A stretch of DNA of 41,463 nt. Source: Pirellulales bacterium (lineage in GTDB: Bacteria; Planctomycetota; Planctomycetia; Pirellulales; S012-138). The DNA is taken from NCBI GenBank assembly GCA_028066245.1, contig JALCBR010000036.1, forward strand, positions 1 to 41,463, given 5' to 3'. Shown here one piece after another: positions 31,461 through 40,548 of this stretch; the first letter of the stretch is position 1, and each line of letters opens with the position of its first letter. Position numbers and translations under genes: made by a program. Below the pieces are notes generated by a model, which saw nothing but the letters and a program-made list of their open reading frames with translations, ran no database searches and had not been told where the DNA came from.

Positions 31461-32491
31461 CGAACACCATAGGGCCGCAATTGCTAGACTACCGGGCGTG
31501 TCGAGGACAGCGTAACCCACTTTACTTCATCGCGGGGGATATCGTGACTGTCCAGCCATCCGAGCCTACGTTTAGCTGCACCGCTTCGATATCGCCGGAA
31601 GGTTTAGACTTAAACCGACACCAGTTCACAGAAGCAGTTCCATTGTCGAACTACACCCATGCAATTGGGAAGCCGTCTTGGACGCGGGATGGTGATGAAA
31701 AACTCCAGCACCCCACGGCAACCGAAACAACCAAATTCATGTGTTCGACGAGTTTGGGATATGTCTGTAGAGCATCATGCAACTACGCTTATTGACGCAG
31801 TTGTCTTTGTGTTAGACACATCAGAATATCACTGCCCAACTCGCATTCCGTTTTCTGGAAAGCTCTCCGTCGACGGCGTGTCATTCTACGCGGGAATGCA
31901 CGAATCCGATTTTCCTGAGGAAGTAGCATCAGATTCGAACGACACTTGCCAGGAAGGTACAGCATGCGTATGGGGCCGCATGACATCACTCTCACAAGCG
32001 TTGGCAAAAGCCTGGCGTCTGGCAGGAGAAGTCGCAAGAAACATTTCGTTGACTTGAGTTTTTGCTTCAAAACAAGTCGTAGGCAGTTTATTGAGAACTA
32101 CGCTGTCGTTGGACTGACAGCAGTTCCGCAGACTCCCCATTTTCCGGAATTCTATTAGCACGGGACAAATTCATGATCCGCGCAGTCGCCAATATGTGGG
32201 AAGTCCCAACATGCCACCAGACAACCTATCGTTGTCATTCATCGAAAAAAATCGTCTTACTTGCAGGTACTCTCAAGGTGGCAACCAACAAGTCAAGCAG
32301 CGCCCACGAAGGGATAATCCGTACATCCGCTACGACCTCTATATCCATCAAAGGGGTTGAAACAAACAGGCGGTTGGCGATGCATGCAGTATCGAGGCTT
32401 CCAGGAATCAGCCGAAGAAACTAAGGATACGCCGCGCGCCCGCCCCGCGTGCTACGTGGAGATATCACCCACTGTAAATTGGGAGAATTTC
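31461..32491. other. 1-kb gap after pfk
   Basis: No family-level gene is recognised between pfk and the secretin-like gene. It holds one weak candidate ORF (31761-32057). The upstream part of the secretin-like frame (32357-32491) is open but not protein-like. Base composition seems a little more A/T-rich here than in neighbouring genes, judged by eye. Confidence 0.4.
31761..32057 (+). CDS. possible small ORF, function unknown
   Basis: A 98-residue frame starting MSVEHHATTLIDAVVFVLD with a balanced amino acid composition and mixed codon use that looks more like coding than the other frames around it. Only GGGAT lies before the ATG, and no family is recognised. The frame is open back to 31659. 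It sits alone in a 1-kb gap. It may be a lineage-specific gene or chance. Confidence 0.25.
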   Translation: MSVEHHATTLIDAVVFVLDTSEYHCPTRIPFSGKLSVDGVSFYAGMHESDFPEEVASDSNDTCQEGTACVWGRMTSLSQALAKAWRLAGEVARNISLT

Positions 32492-33865
32492 GTGACGCAT
32501 GACAGATTTAGCCCAGCCGCGCGTTGTATGCAATTCCTTAGCAAAAGATGTCTTACCGCGGGCGTGCTTGCGACAACTTTCACGTTTTGCAGCTCACAGA
32601 CTGCCCTGGGGCAAGACTCGGTAGAGCCATCGTTTCGCGTAGCGACTTTGAATGTGCCAGCCATCGCGCCGGCTCCGTCGGTTGAGGGCTCGGAGGTCCA
32701 AACTCAAGATCCCGAAGCGGCCGCGCGGATGAAAGCCGCTTTGGCGCACGAAATTAACGCCGAGTTTTTCAATACGCCCTTGGGTGATGTGCTGAATGAC
32801 CTCTCAACCCAAAGTAAGATCCCCATCATCTTGGATCAGGCCGCGACGAATCGCCTGAAGTATCGTATTCACTCTCAACTGACAGTAACGGTCTTTGAAG
32901 CGCCGGTCATTTTCAAAGCTCAGTCTTTGCCGCTGGCGAATGTACTCGACTTGATTCTGCCCGGTTTGGGTTTGACATGGGGCACAAAGACCAATGAAAC
33001 GATCAGCGTGACAACGCCTGAGGTCGCGGACAATTGGGTCGAAGGACGACTCTATCCGGTTGAGCAAATTTTGGCCAAGAATGCGGAAAGCGTCACCGAT
33101 TCGCGCATTGGCGCGCGCGTCATCGCAAACTTTCTGACCTCGTTTGTCGCGCCCGAGTCCTGGCAGATCAACGGAGGAACAGGGGAAATTGTCCCGCTGG
33201 ACGGGGCCTTGCTCGTTCGAGCAACACGGTCCGTCCACGAGGAGGCTCGGCAGTTCCTGAATACGTGGAGCCAACCGCAGTTGCGCCAGCCTCGGCCAAC
33301 TGCCGCAGAACAGGAAATCCGTCGCGTGCTTGCGGAAGACATCGTCTTTGATGCACCAGAGCAAGCACTGTTCGAGGTGTTGCCGGATATGGCCGACCAA
33401 ACTTTGATTCCCATTGTGCTCGATTTCTACGCCCTGCTGGAGGAACGCATTCCTTATGACCGCCCAGTTGGTTTCAATGTTTCCGGTGCGTCACTTGCCG
33501 CCGTGCTTGACTTGATGCTTGATCCGCAAGGGCTTACTGCAATTGTTCACAAGGACACGTTGCTCATCACCACCAAGACTCGCGCAGCAAGGCTGATGTC
33601 TACTCGCATGTACGACGTGCGCGAGTTACTGGTTCCCAGGGATGCGGAGTCCACCGCGCCGATTGATCGCCGTACGCTCACGACCATCATCGATACGACC
33701 GTACAACCGGAAAGTTGGTTTGCCACTGGCGGAGAAGCTCGCAAGGAATTTTACGTGAGCGATAATGCCACGGAGGTTCTGCTTTTCGTGCGACAAACGG
33801 ATGCAGGGCATCGAGATCTGCACGAAAGATTGCAGCAACTCAAGCGGTGGGCGAGAACTGAATAA
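32492..33865 (+). CDS. exported secretin-like protein with doubled STN/PESW domain
   Basis: A 457-residue exported protein with a signal peptide (hydrophobic core about 22-36, cleavage near ALGQD). It is built of two similar halves. Each has an STN-like segment (FFNTPLGDVLNDLSTQSKIP in the first; LPDMADQTLIPIVLDFYALL in the second), a YPVEQIL/YDVRELL strand, and then a PESW motif with two Gly (VAPESWQINGG; VQPESWFATGG) and a final helix. STN segments are found at the N-terminus of secretins and TonB receptors, but no secretin pore domain is present. GTG 32492 has GGAG 7 nt upstream; ATG 32528 is an alternative. The gene ends 13 nt from the convergent oxidoreductase gene. Function unknown, probably periplasmic. 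Confidence 0.75.
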   Translation: MTHDRFSPAARCMQFLSKRCLTAGVLATTFTFCSSQTALGQDSVEPSFRVATLNVPAIAPAPSVEGSEVQTQDPEAAARMKAALAHEINAEFFNTPLGDVLNDLSTQSKIPIILDQAATNRLKYRIHSQLTVTVFEAPVIFKAQSLPLANVLDLILPGLGLTWGTKTNETISVTTPEVADNWVEGRLYPVEQILAKNAESVTDSRIGARVIANFLTSFVAPESWQINGGTGEIVPLDGALLVRATRSVHEEARQFLNTWSQPQLRQPRPTAAEQEIRRVLAEDIVFDAPEQALFEVLPDMADQTLIPIVLDFYALLEERIPYDRPVGFNVSGASLAAVLDLMLDPQGLTAIVHKDTLLITTKTRAARLMSTRMYDVRELLVPRDAESTAPIDRRTLTTIIDTTVQPESWFATGGEARKEFYVSDNATEVLLFVRQTDAGHRDLHERLQQLKRWARTE

Positions 33866-33878
33866 CAACGGTTTTTGT

Positions 33879-34955
33879 CTAGCTTGCTTCGCGATGTTCC
33901 GCCGGCGTCGCCACACGATCCCAGTGCGGCCCGCGCAAGATTGCCGGTGCAGGAGCGGGTTCGTCAGTCCAGTGGTGTTGGGCGATGCTGGACAGGACCA
34001 TTTCGGCAACTTCAATCGCCCTGCACGCCTCGGCTCCGCCACACCGCGGAGGCTCGCTCGACTGGATGCAAGCAGCAAATTCGCTGAGTTCTTCAGTCAA
34101 CTGGTCCACGGGTGGTGGGGTAACGGATTCCTCAGTCAGAACCCTAGCCACGGCCTCGGCTTGGCTTGCTGGCAGGACGTCATCAAGAGTGAATTGTCCC
34201 GAAGCTATCAGTTCCGAGGGACGAATGACCGTGGCACAACGGCCCGCAAAGTCCAATCTGGCGAAGCCGGACTTTGAGAAGACTTGCATTCGTCGCGTTG
34301 GCTGTGGACTGATGCGAGACGCAGAGACGTTAGCCACACATCCGTCCGCGAACGTTAGCCGCGCATTGGCAAGGTCCTCGTGTCCTCCCAACACCGCAAC
34401 ACCCACGGCATCAACTTGTTCCACGGGCGAGGCATTCATTGACAGGATGAGATCCAGATCATGGATCATCAAGTCCAACACAACGCCCACATCCTGCGAC
34501 CGACCAGTGAATCCACCACAGCGAACCGCATCAATGAACTTTGGGTGCTCCGTGATAGATTGAGCCGCTTGCAAAGCGGGATTGAATCGCTCGACGTGGC
34601 CCACTTGCAACACAACATGGGCATCCTTAGCGGCGGCGTGTAGATCGCGCGCTTCATTTGCGGTGGGCGCCAGCGGCTTCTCAATCAGCACATGCTTGCC
34701 TGCGGAAATCAGTTCCTTTCCCAGAGCATGGTGCAAAAACGTTGGCGCGGCGATGACCGCGGCATCAATATTGGGTATCAGCTCGCGGTGATCAGCAAAC
34801 GCCGCGGTACGCAGGTTGTCCGTGACCTGGCTGCGAGCTTCCGCGGACGGATCGGCGACTCCCATCAGTCGCACGCCAGCTAGCTTGGAGAGAATTCTCG
34901 CGTGGATACGCCCCAAATGACCGGCCCCAATCACACCAACTCGCAAACGTCTCAC
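33879..34955 (-). CDS. Gfo/Idh/MocA oxidoreductase coupled to lpxA
   Basis: A 358-residue NAD(P)-dependent oxidoreductase: N-terminal Rossmann fold with VGVIGAGHLGRIHAR (6-20), the family motif EKPLAPT (92-98), and a C-terminal substrate-binding domain. The start GTG 34953-34955 overlaps the lpxA stop as GTGA, with AAGGAG just upstream inside lpxA, so the two are translationally coupled. In Acidithiobacillus and Leptospira a member of this family, GnnA, next to lpxA oxidises UDP-GlcNAc as the first step to a 3-amino lipid A sugar; its partner aminotransferase GnnB is not in this window. GnnA-like function here is inference from context. It is the last gene of the skp-lpxC-lpxA operon. Confidence 0.92.
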   Translation of the reverse strand: MRRLRVGVIGAGHLGRIHARILSKLAGVRLMGVADPSAEARSQVTDNLRTAAFADHRELIPNIDAAVIAAPTFLHHALGKELISAGKHVLIEKPLAPTANEARDLHAAAKDAHVVLQVGHVERFNPALQAAQSITEHPKFIDAVRCGGFTGRSQDVGVVLDLMIHDLDLILSMNASPVEQVDAVGVAVLGGHEDLANARLTFADGCVANVSASRISPQPTRRMQVFSKSGFARLDFAGRCATVIRPSELIASGQFTLDDVLPASQAEAVARVLTEESVTPPPVDQLTEELSEFAACIQSSEPPRCGGAEACRAIEVAEMVLSSIAQHHWTDEPAPAPAILRGPHWDRVATPAEHREAS

Positions 34956-35758
34956 GCGGCTCTCCTTCGTTCGCGTGCCCGGCCATGGCGGCCATCTTGT
35001 TGTGTTTGAATGAAACTCAACAGGTGGCTCACGTGCGAAACCAATTTGTCGTTTCCCCGCAGTATCTCTCGGGCATGATCCAATCCGACTTTCGCTCGGT
35101 AGATTAGCCGATGAGCTTCTGCCAGGGCGGCGATCGATCCTTGCGAGAATCCGTTTCGCTTCAAGGCAACCACGTTGATACACCGAGGTCGGCAGGGAAA
35201 ACCCTCAGCCAACATATAGGGCGGAACGTCATGGAGAACTCGGCTCAATCCGCTGACGAAGGAATACGCGCCAATTGTGGCGAAATGATGTACGGCCACA
35301 GCGCCCGAAAGCGTGGCGCAATCATCCACGTGGACATGCCCGCCGAGCATTGTGCCGTTTGCGATAACGATCCCGCTCCCCAGATGGCAATCGTGCGCGA
35401 CGTGCGAGCATGCCATGAAGTAGCACCGGTTACCGATCGTGGTGATTCCCGTGTCTTTGGCGGTTCCCCGATTGACAGTGACCGACTCGCGAAAAACGTT
35501 GTTGTCTCCAACCACAACTTCCGTTGGTTCGCCCCGATAACTGATGTCTTGAGGTTCTCCGCCAATGACGACTCCAGGGTAGAGGTGGTTTTCGCGACCA
35601 ATGGTTACCTTGCCCATGATGGTAACGTTGTTTGCCAATCGCGTTCCCTGGCCGATTCTCGCCTGCGGTCCGACGACGCAAAAAGGGCCGATCTCAACAT
35701 CGGCGGCGATCTCAGCGCTGGAGTCGATGCTCGCGTGGGGTGAGATGTGTTGGGTCAT
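34952..35758 (-). CDS. lpxA: UDP-GlcNAc (or UDP-GlcNAc3N) acyltransferase LpxA
   Basis: First step of lipid A synthesis: transfers a hydroxyacyl chain from acyl carrier protein to the UDP-sugar. The 268-residue protein is a left-handed beta-helix of hexapeptide repeats (VTIMGKVTIG and similar), with catalytic H122 in the HVAHDCHLG stretch and the conserved DVPPYMLAEGFP region. A helical C-terminal domain follows. The length equals that of E. coli LpxA plus a few residues. ATG 35758 has GGAG 9 nt upstream; the frame is open for 71 more codons upstream, which do not match the family. It follows lpxC by 151 nt and overlaps the oxidoreductase start. Confidence 0.95.
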   Translation of the reverse strand: MTQHISPHASIDSSAEIAADVEIGPFCVVGPQARIGQGTRLANNVTIMGKVTIGRENHLYPGVVIGGEPQDISYRGEPTEVVVGDNNVFRESVTVNRGTAKDTGITTIGNRCYFMACSHVAHDCHLGSGIVIANGTMLGGHVHVDDCATLSGAVAVHHFATIGAYSFVSGLSRVLHDVPPYMLAEGFPCRPRCINVVALKRNGFSQGSIAALAEAHRLIYRAKVGLDHAREILRGNDKLVSHVSHLLSFIQTQQDGRHGRARERRRAA

Positions 35759-35909
35759 CGTGTTTCGCTCCGCGAATGGTTTCGCGCCGTGATCCCTCCC
35801 GATCAGCGGTCGCTCGCTCGGCGAATCCTTTCGCCTCGCGAATCTGCCCCAAAACTCTGCGCTTCGTTTTCGTCGAGGATGTCTCTGTGACTGAGTTTCC
35901 TCTCCGCTA

Positions 35910-36788
35910 TCATGCCGTACGTTTCCAGTCGCCGCAAATGACTTCACCTTCAGCGAGCAAGGCACGAACAAGCTCGGCGTTCAACCGATGTCCGCTGCGA
36001 TGCGCTGTGAACGCTCCCACCAGGTCACAGCCGGCCAGCGCCAGGTCACCGACAAAATCCAGCACCTTGTGTCGGACGCATTCATCGGGGAAACGCAGTT
36101 GGTTACCGAGGGGGCCCAGCGGTCCATAAATCAACAGATCACTCTGGCTTGTACGAGCACCCAAGCCTTGAGACCGTAGCCAGTCAGCTTCGTGTTCAAG
36201 AAGGAATGTCCGGCAGGGTGCGATCTCCCGACGAAACGCATCTGGCGTAATCCGCATCGCCAACGTCTGCCTGCCGATTGCGTTATCGCGCCCGTAGTCC
36301 AGGCGATACTTAACTTCAAAACCTGCTGAGCGGTTTGGGCGAACTTCAATCCACTGATTGTCGTCGCCAACCCGAGTTTGCTCCGACACAATCATATGAG
36401 GCTGAATCGCCGGCTGTTCCTCCACGCCAACGACCGTGAGCGCTTCCACAAACGGAAGACTGGACCCATCGCAACCGGGCATCTCGGCCGCATCAACCCA
36501 CACTTCGCAATTGTCGATCTGCAAGCCAGCCAGCGACGCCATGACATGCTCGATCATCTCGACACTTGCGCCGCCATGCCGCAACGTCGTGCGTCGTGGA
36601 CTCTCGACTCGATGTTCCAGTCGCGCTGGAATTCGCACGGCCGGTTGCAGGTCACCGCGAACGAACACAATTCCCGTTCGAGGTTCCGCCGGTCGAAACT
36701 CAAGGCGAATGTCCTGGCTGCTCCAATAACCAAACCCCTCGACTGTCGTGGGGGCTGCGATCGTTCGCTGTTGACGAGCCTCGTGCAT
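35910..36788 (-). CDS. lpxC: UDP-3-O-acyl-GlcNAc deacetylase LpxC
   Basis: Second, committed step of lipid A synthesis; a zinc deacetylase. The 292-residue protein has the zinc ligands H81 (EHVMASL), H240 and D244 (RHKVLDFVGDLAL), the catalytic acid/base H267 (HRSGHRLN), and the PGCDGSSLPFV loop. These are numbered two above the E. coli residues. The protein is LpxC alone, not fused to FabZ as in Bacteroidota. ATG 36788 was chosen by alignment; an upstream TTG at 36821 is possible and neither has a good ribosome binding site. It lies between skp and lpxA in the same direction. Confidence 0.95.
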   Translation of the reverse strand: MHEARQQRTIAAPTTVEGFGYWSSQDIRLEFRPAEPRTGIVFVRGDLQPAVRIPARLEHRVESPRRTTLRHGGASVEMIEHVMASLAGLQIDNCEVWVDAAEMPGCDGSSLPFVEALTVVGVEEQPAIQPHMIVSEQTRVGDDNQWIEVRPNRSAGFEVKYRLDYGRDNAIGRQTLAMRITPDAFRREIAPCRTFLLEHEADWLRSQGLGARTSQSDLLIYGPLGPLGNQLRFPDECVRHKVLDFVGDLALAGCDLVGAFTAHRSGHRLNAELVRALLAEGEVICGDWKRTA

Positions 36789-36939
36789 TAACGCGTGTGA
36801 GCAGAAGGGGCTGGGGTTCAAGTTGTCCGACAGGTTGCAGTCTCTGAACGTGGCAAATCAGCGACGAGTAGCTCAGTCAGGCAGTCCGTCTCTTACGAAC
36901 ACCTCTGGCTTGTTGAGCCGTGACGCCGATCGGCAAAGA

Positions 36940-37557
36940 TCACTGGCGGTTCACGCGAGGACCTTGCAAACCACCACCGACTTGCGGCTGATAGCGCCGG
37001 TTGAGCTGATCAAGAATCACCGGTGTGATGTCAATATTGCGGTCATAGAACAGCACAGCACGATTGAGGAACTTTTGCACTTCGGCTGGATCGGGATTCT
37101 CGCCAACGGTTTCCCCATTGAAGCGAAAGACCATCATCAAGCGGCGGCTGGCTGCGTAGGCGTTGACCTCGCCGATGATCTCCATGTAGGTGGTGTAGTA
37201 CAGCTTCGTCTCTTTACGCTCGAAGTCCCGCCGCATGATCTGCTTGTCGGCTTCAATGTCCGCCAGTTCCTTGGTGAGCTTTTCGTTCGCGGCATCCCAT
37301 TCCGGCGTGTTGCGGCGGTAGAGTTCGTCGCGCTGCTTCGCCTGGTTCTGGATGTCTTCCTGCCGGCGCTGGATCATCTGGCTGGCACCTTCAACCTCGC
37401 CTTTGAGCAAGTCCGTTGCGGCCTTGAATTTGGGATAGTTGTCGAAAATGTAGTTCAAATCGACGATAGCAATGCCGCCTTGGGCATGGGCTGATTGAGC
37501 GCCCGTTGTCATAACGGCTGCGAAGACAAGAGTCGCTAAGAAACCGAACTTCTTCAC
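36940..37557 (-). CDS. skp: OmpH/Skp periplasmic chaperone
   Basis: Periplasmic chaperone that holds unfolded outer-membrane proteins. The 205-residue protein has a signal peptide (KKFGFLATLVFAAVMTTG, cleavage near AHAQ), the short strand IAIVDLNYIF, then a long charged coiled coil (about 45-120) with Gln/Arg/Glu-rich heptads, and a C-terminal strand region DITPVILDQLN as in the OmpH family. Start GTG 37557 has AAGGAG 8 nt upstream. It leads the lipid A genes lpxC and lpxA, an arrangement known from many Gram-negative bacteria, though bamA, which often precedes skp, is absent here. Confidence 0.87.
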   Translation of the reverse strand: MKKFGFLATLVFAAVMTTGAQSAHAQGGIAIVDLNYIFDNYPKFKAATDLLKGEVEGASQMIQRRQEDIQNQAKQRDELYRRNTPEWDAANEKLTKELADIEADKQIMRRDFERKETKLYYTTYMEIIGEVNAYAASRRLMMVFRFNGETVGENPDPAEVQKFLNRAVLFYDRNIDITPVILDQLNRRYQPQVGGGLQGPRVNRQ

Positions 37558-37854
37558 GATGTGCACTCCTTGATAGGACGGCGGGTCGTTCCATGACCTG
37601 ACGTGGCTGCCCGTGCCACGCCCATAAGGTTTGCGATTCAAGCAAGGAATCGGGCGTTCAAAATGCGGGCGGTATTCTGCCGACATCGCTGCGGGGGGTA
37701 AAGAGCAAGTTCACCCGTTCATCGAGATGCGAACAGTAGCAGCGATAGCACGTCCGCTTGCCACCTGGAAGCACACAATGTGGACGAGCGATCCATCCGT
37801 GGCAAACAAGGGCAGCTCTGAAGTAGTCACACACTGTGACTGCAACCGCAGCGG

Positions 37855-39018
37855 TTATCCGCCGACCTGGAACAGGTGGCTCACGCGTCCGCCATCTGCG
37901 CGAAGGAGCTCAGAAGTCACGCGATACCTTTGCTTGCCGATCAGTCCCGCCCCCGACGAAAAATACCGAGAAAGTTCGGCGTCATCCTCGACGGTGATTT
38001 TCTCCATGGCTGACTGCAGCGAATGTGCAGACACCATCACGACCAGGTACTTTCCCTCTGATGGCAGTTTCAATCGGAACTCGCCCGTCGCATCCGTTCT
38101 GGCAAACGCACCGCCAAACTCCTCAATCGCCAGCACGCCAGGGTGGTTGGGGTTGGAGTCGCTGTCACCCGGCAGCAGCCCGGAAATATCTACTCGCTTT
38201 TGCGGATAGATATCCACAGGCAGCGCGATGACCACAGCGCCATGATCGGCGGCTGTTTCTCCATTGGCACGGGTGTACATCACTCCGCCACTGATGACAA
38301 TCTCTGACTCCGCCCAGCTTTCCGTGGAGACTCCACTCCGCCCAGCCCACCAGCCGGCGATAAACAACCCCGCTCCAAACGCCATCACTGCGACAGCCTT
38401 CAACCATTGACTGTGATGTTCCTTCGCTTTGCGGCGTCGATCCAACCGTGCGCTGGTCGCGCGTTCCGTATGCACTTCCGAGACGGCACTGCCAGTGACG
38501 GTGTTCTCTGTACCTTGGGCTTGCGCATCCTGCGTCGGAGCGCAAAACTCTTTGCTATCACGTTGTTCATCGAGCGGCAACTTAGCATCGGCCGTCCAAT
38601 CGGAAGATTCATCCGTGACAGGACTTTCGCCTGAGACAGGTCCGTCCAAAACGGGAGGCGTTGTTGCAACGCTCGCCTGAGGAACGTCATCCTCAGACTT
38701 GCCAGGGGCTGTTTTCCGCCGGGTTCGAGATGGAATCCCTTCGTGCTGATTTCGCCGTGGGTCAGAGAGAGAGTTCTTGGGTGCTGCCGATGCTCCGTGT
38801 GGCTCATCGAAGACAGCGAGTTCTGGAAATTTCAGTTCTCGCTTCAACCGACGCAGCCTACGACGTTCCTCCAAAGCGTCAATTCTCGCTTTGGCGTCAG
38901 CCTCAGTGGGGACGTGAACTCCTTTCCCGCAGCAGGGGCAATTGACAGAGACGCCAATCTTCCGCCGGCTAACGCTTAGCACCCTCCGGCACTCATCGCA
39001 GACAAACTTGACCGGCAT
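37855..39018 (-). CDS. zinc-ribbon membrane protein with carboxypeptidase-regulatory-like domain
   Basis: A 387-residue protein. The N-terminus is a zinc ribbon (CDEC at about 8-11 and CPCC at about 28-31). Then comes a long charged, Pro/Ser/Thr/Glu-rich linker, one transmembrane helix (about 210-226, AVMAFGAGLFIAGWWAG), and a C-terminal beta-rich domain with DATGEFRLKLPSEGKYLVVM, the pattern of carboxypeptidase regulatory-like folds. The expected topology is cytoplasmic zinc ribbon and periplasmic beta domain. ATG 39018 has GGAG 7 nt upstream. This architecture is frequent in planctomycetes, with no known function. It precedes skp by about 300 nt, so it may not share its transcript. Confidence 0.75.
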   Translation of the reverse strand: MPVKFVCDECRRVLSVSRRKIGVSVNCPCCGKGVHVPTEADAKARIDALEERRRLRRLKRELKFPELAVFDEPHGASAAPKNSLSDPRRNQHEGIPSRTRRKTAPGKSEDDVPQASVATTPPVLDGPVSGESPVTDESSDWTADAKLPLDEQRDSKEFCAPTQDAQAQGTENTVTGSAVSEVHTERATSARLDRRRKAKEHHSQWLKAVAVMAFGAGLFIAGWWAGRSGVSTESWAESEIVISGGVMYTRANGETAADHGAVVIALPVDIYPQKRVDISGLLPGDSDSNPNHPGVLAIEEFGGAFARTDATGEFRLKLPSEGKYLVVMVSAHSLQSAMEKITVEDDAELSRYFSSGAGLIGKQRYRVTSELLRADGGRVSHLFQVGG

Positions 39019-39115
39019 CTGCTGACTCCGTGACAACTGACGCTGAATTCGCGAAGACGATCTGCACAGGCAGGCTTCCCAGCCTCCCAATCCAAGTTAA
39101 CAGGCGCGGGTACAC

Positions 39116-40486
39116 TCAGCCAAGAAAATCATCAACACACGGCATTTCCATCATTTCGCCACCGTCATCAAATGACAAGTTGAAGAGTCCTGAGGTGATC
39201 GTCAGATCTTCACGAGCTTTGGCCGCGTCCAGGAAGAATTCCGAGCATGCGACGTGTTCCAGATGACGTGTATTGCGAATCCAGATTACGCCGGCATCCT
39301 GTGGAGGACAAAGCCCCAACGTGGAAAACACCGCCGTGGCAGTTTTCCGCTCCGTCTCAAACGACAACGGCACCAAACCGGCGCGAGGGTTGCCTCCGGT
39401 GGTGCAGTTGATCCGCGTGACATGGTGATCGATCTGTTTGATCAAGCCTGGGCTGCAATAGTCAGCCGCACCCAGACCGGTGGCGTTCCCTCGCGTTTCT
39501 TCGCTCAGCCGTCGTGCCCAAATGCGTTTGATGTTGGACTGAACGAGTCCCGGCTTGCGACCCACAATCGTTGTATCCATGCCGGCTCCAGAGATGTTCT
39601 TTCCTGTCTCATCAACGATCAAGACATCTGCGGACGCAAACGGGAGCTTCGCCATCAGCGACTCGGCTTGCTGCAAGAGTTCTCGCTCAGACGTCAGGAA
39701 ATCCTCCGGAGACAGACCGATTAGTTCTGCCGTTTCATCGAATCCATTCTCAATGATGGCCAGCCCTGCGGCACAATTGCTGTTGGCAATTGCCAGCTTT
39801 GCCCCTGCGTGCGCAATCCGCTGCCAGCCGTAGTCAATGGCCGCACGGTGGGCGAGCTTAGCGCCTTCATGCTTGCCGAGGCCAATGAGGAGCATCTTAA
39901 CCAGGCCGCTCTGGATATCTCCGACAAAGTGTGTATGCGGCTTAATGCGATTGATGACGAGCGTGTGGTCTGCCGACGAAGCATGCTCATCAAAATGCAG
40001 CGGCAGCCCACAACGTCTGGTTGGAAGGTCCACCGCACCGACGCCGTTTTCCTTGTCATCTTCGCAAAGCTCGCGTTCTTCCCACACCTGCTTAGGCGAG
40101 AGTTCTCCTAGCACGCGCGTCGCCATGCTGGACCGGATTGGGCAACCAACGGTTTGTTCGGTCACGCCCAGACGGGTAAGCACCTCAACCTGACCGTCCG
40201 CTGTTCCTCCACCGTGGCTGCCCATCGCCGGAACCAGAAACGGCTCACCACCACAACCACGAATGAAATCTACGGCAGCACGGAGGATCAGCGCAATGTT
40301 CGCAATGCCGCGGCTGCCAGCGGTGATGGCGACGGTTTCTCCTGGCCGAATTCGTGATGCAAATCCACACTTGGTGAGTTCTTCCGCGACAGCCGTCCGA
40401 ATCGCGCCTGCTGGATCTGCAGCGCCGTCTCCCAACCCGGGCCGCGGAAAACTCTGCTGCACGAGAAAGAATCGTGGGAAGGCCAT
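39116..40486 (-). CDS. LarA-like nickel-pincer (lactate racemase family) protein
   Basis: A 456-residue protein of the lactate racemase LarA/DUF2088 family, which uses a nickel-pincer nucleotide to move hydride on 2-hydroxy acids. Family features seen are TAGSRGI (55-61), GSHGGGTADGQ (89-99, with H91), and a KPHTHFVGDIQSGLVKM stretch (182-198) with H184 and K197 in the place of LarA's nickel-near His and cofactor-bound Lys. The C-terminal half differs from Lactobacillus LarA and is common among planctomycetes. LarB, LarC and LarE, which make the cofactor, are not in the window. Lactate is not assured as the substrate. It starts 62 nt after the ndk stop, probably in one operon. Confidence 0.85.
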   Translation of the reverse strand: MAFPRFFLVQQSFPRPGLGDGAADPAGAIRTAVAEELTKCGFASRIRPGETVAITAGSRGIANIALILRAAVDFIRGCGGEPFLVPAMGSHGGGTADGQVEVLTRLGVTEQTVGCPIRSSMATRVLGELSPKQVWEERELCEDDKENGVGAVDLPTRRCGLPLHFDEHASSADHTLVINRIKPHTHFVGDIQSGLVKMLLIGLGKHEGAKLAHRAAIDYGWQRIAHAGAKLAIANSNCAAGLAIIENGFDETAELIGLSPEDFLTSERELLQQAESLMAKLPFASADVLIVDETGKNISGAGMDTTIVGRKPGLVQSNIKRIWARRLSEETRGNATGLGAADYCSPGLIKQIDHHVTRINCTTGGNPRAGLVPLSFETERKTATAVFSTLGLCPPQDAGVIWIRNTRHLEHVACSEFFLDAAKAREDLTITSGLFNLSFDDGGEMMEMPCVDDFLG

Positions 40487-40548
40487 GGTATGCCGTCCAC
40501 CAAAGAGTGCCAGTCAGGGCGAACTCCGACTTGCTCGAAAAGGCGATG

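Noticed and set aside
35759-35971. 71-codon upstream extension of lpxA
   Set aside because: Not LpxA-like, overlaps the lpxC end, while ATG 35758 has a ribosome site and the family N-terminus.
35910-36788. LpxC-FabZ fusion
   Set aside because: The protein ends right after the LpxC domain; no FabZ sequence follows.
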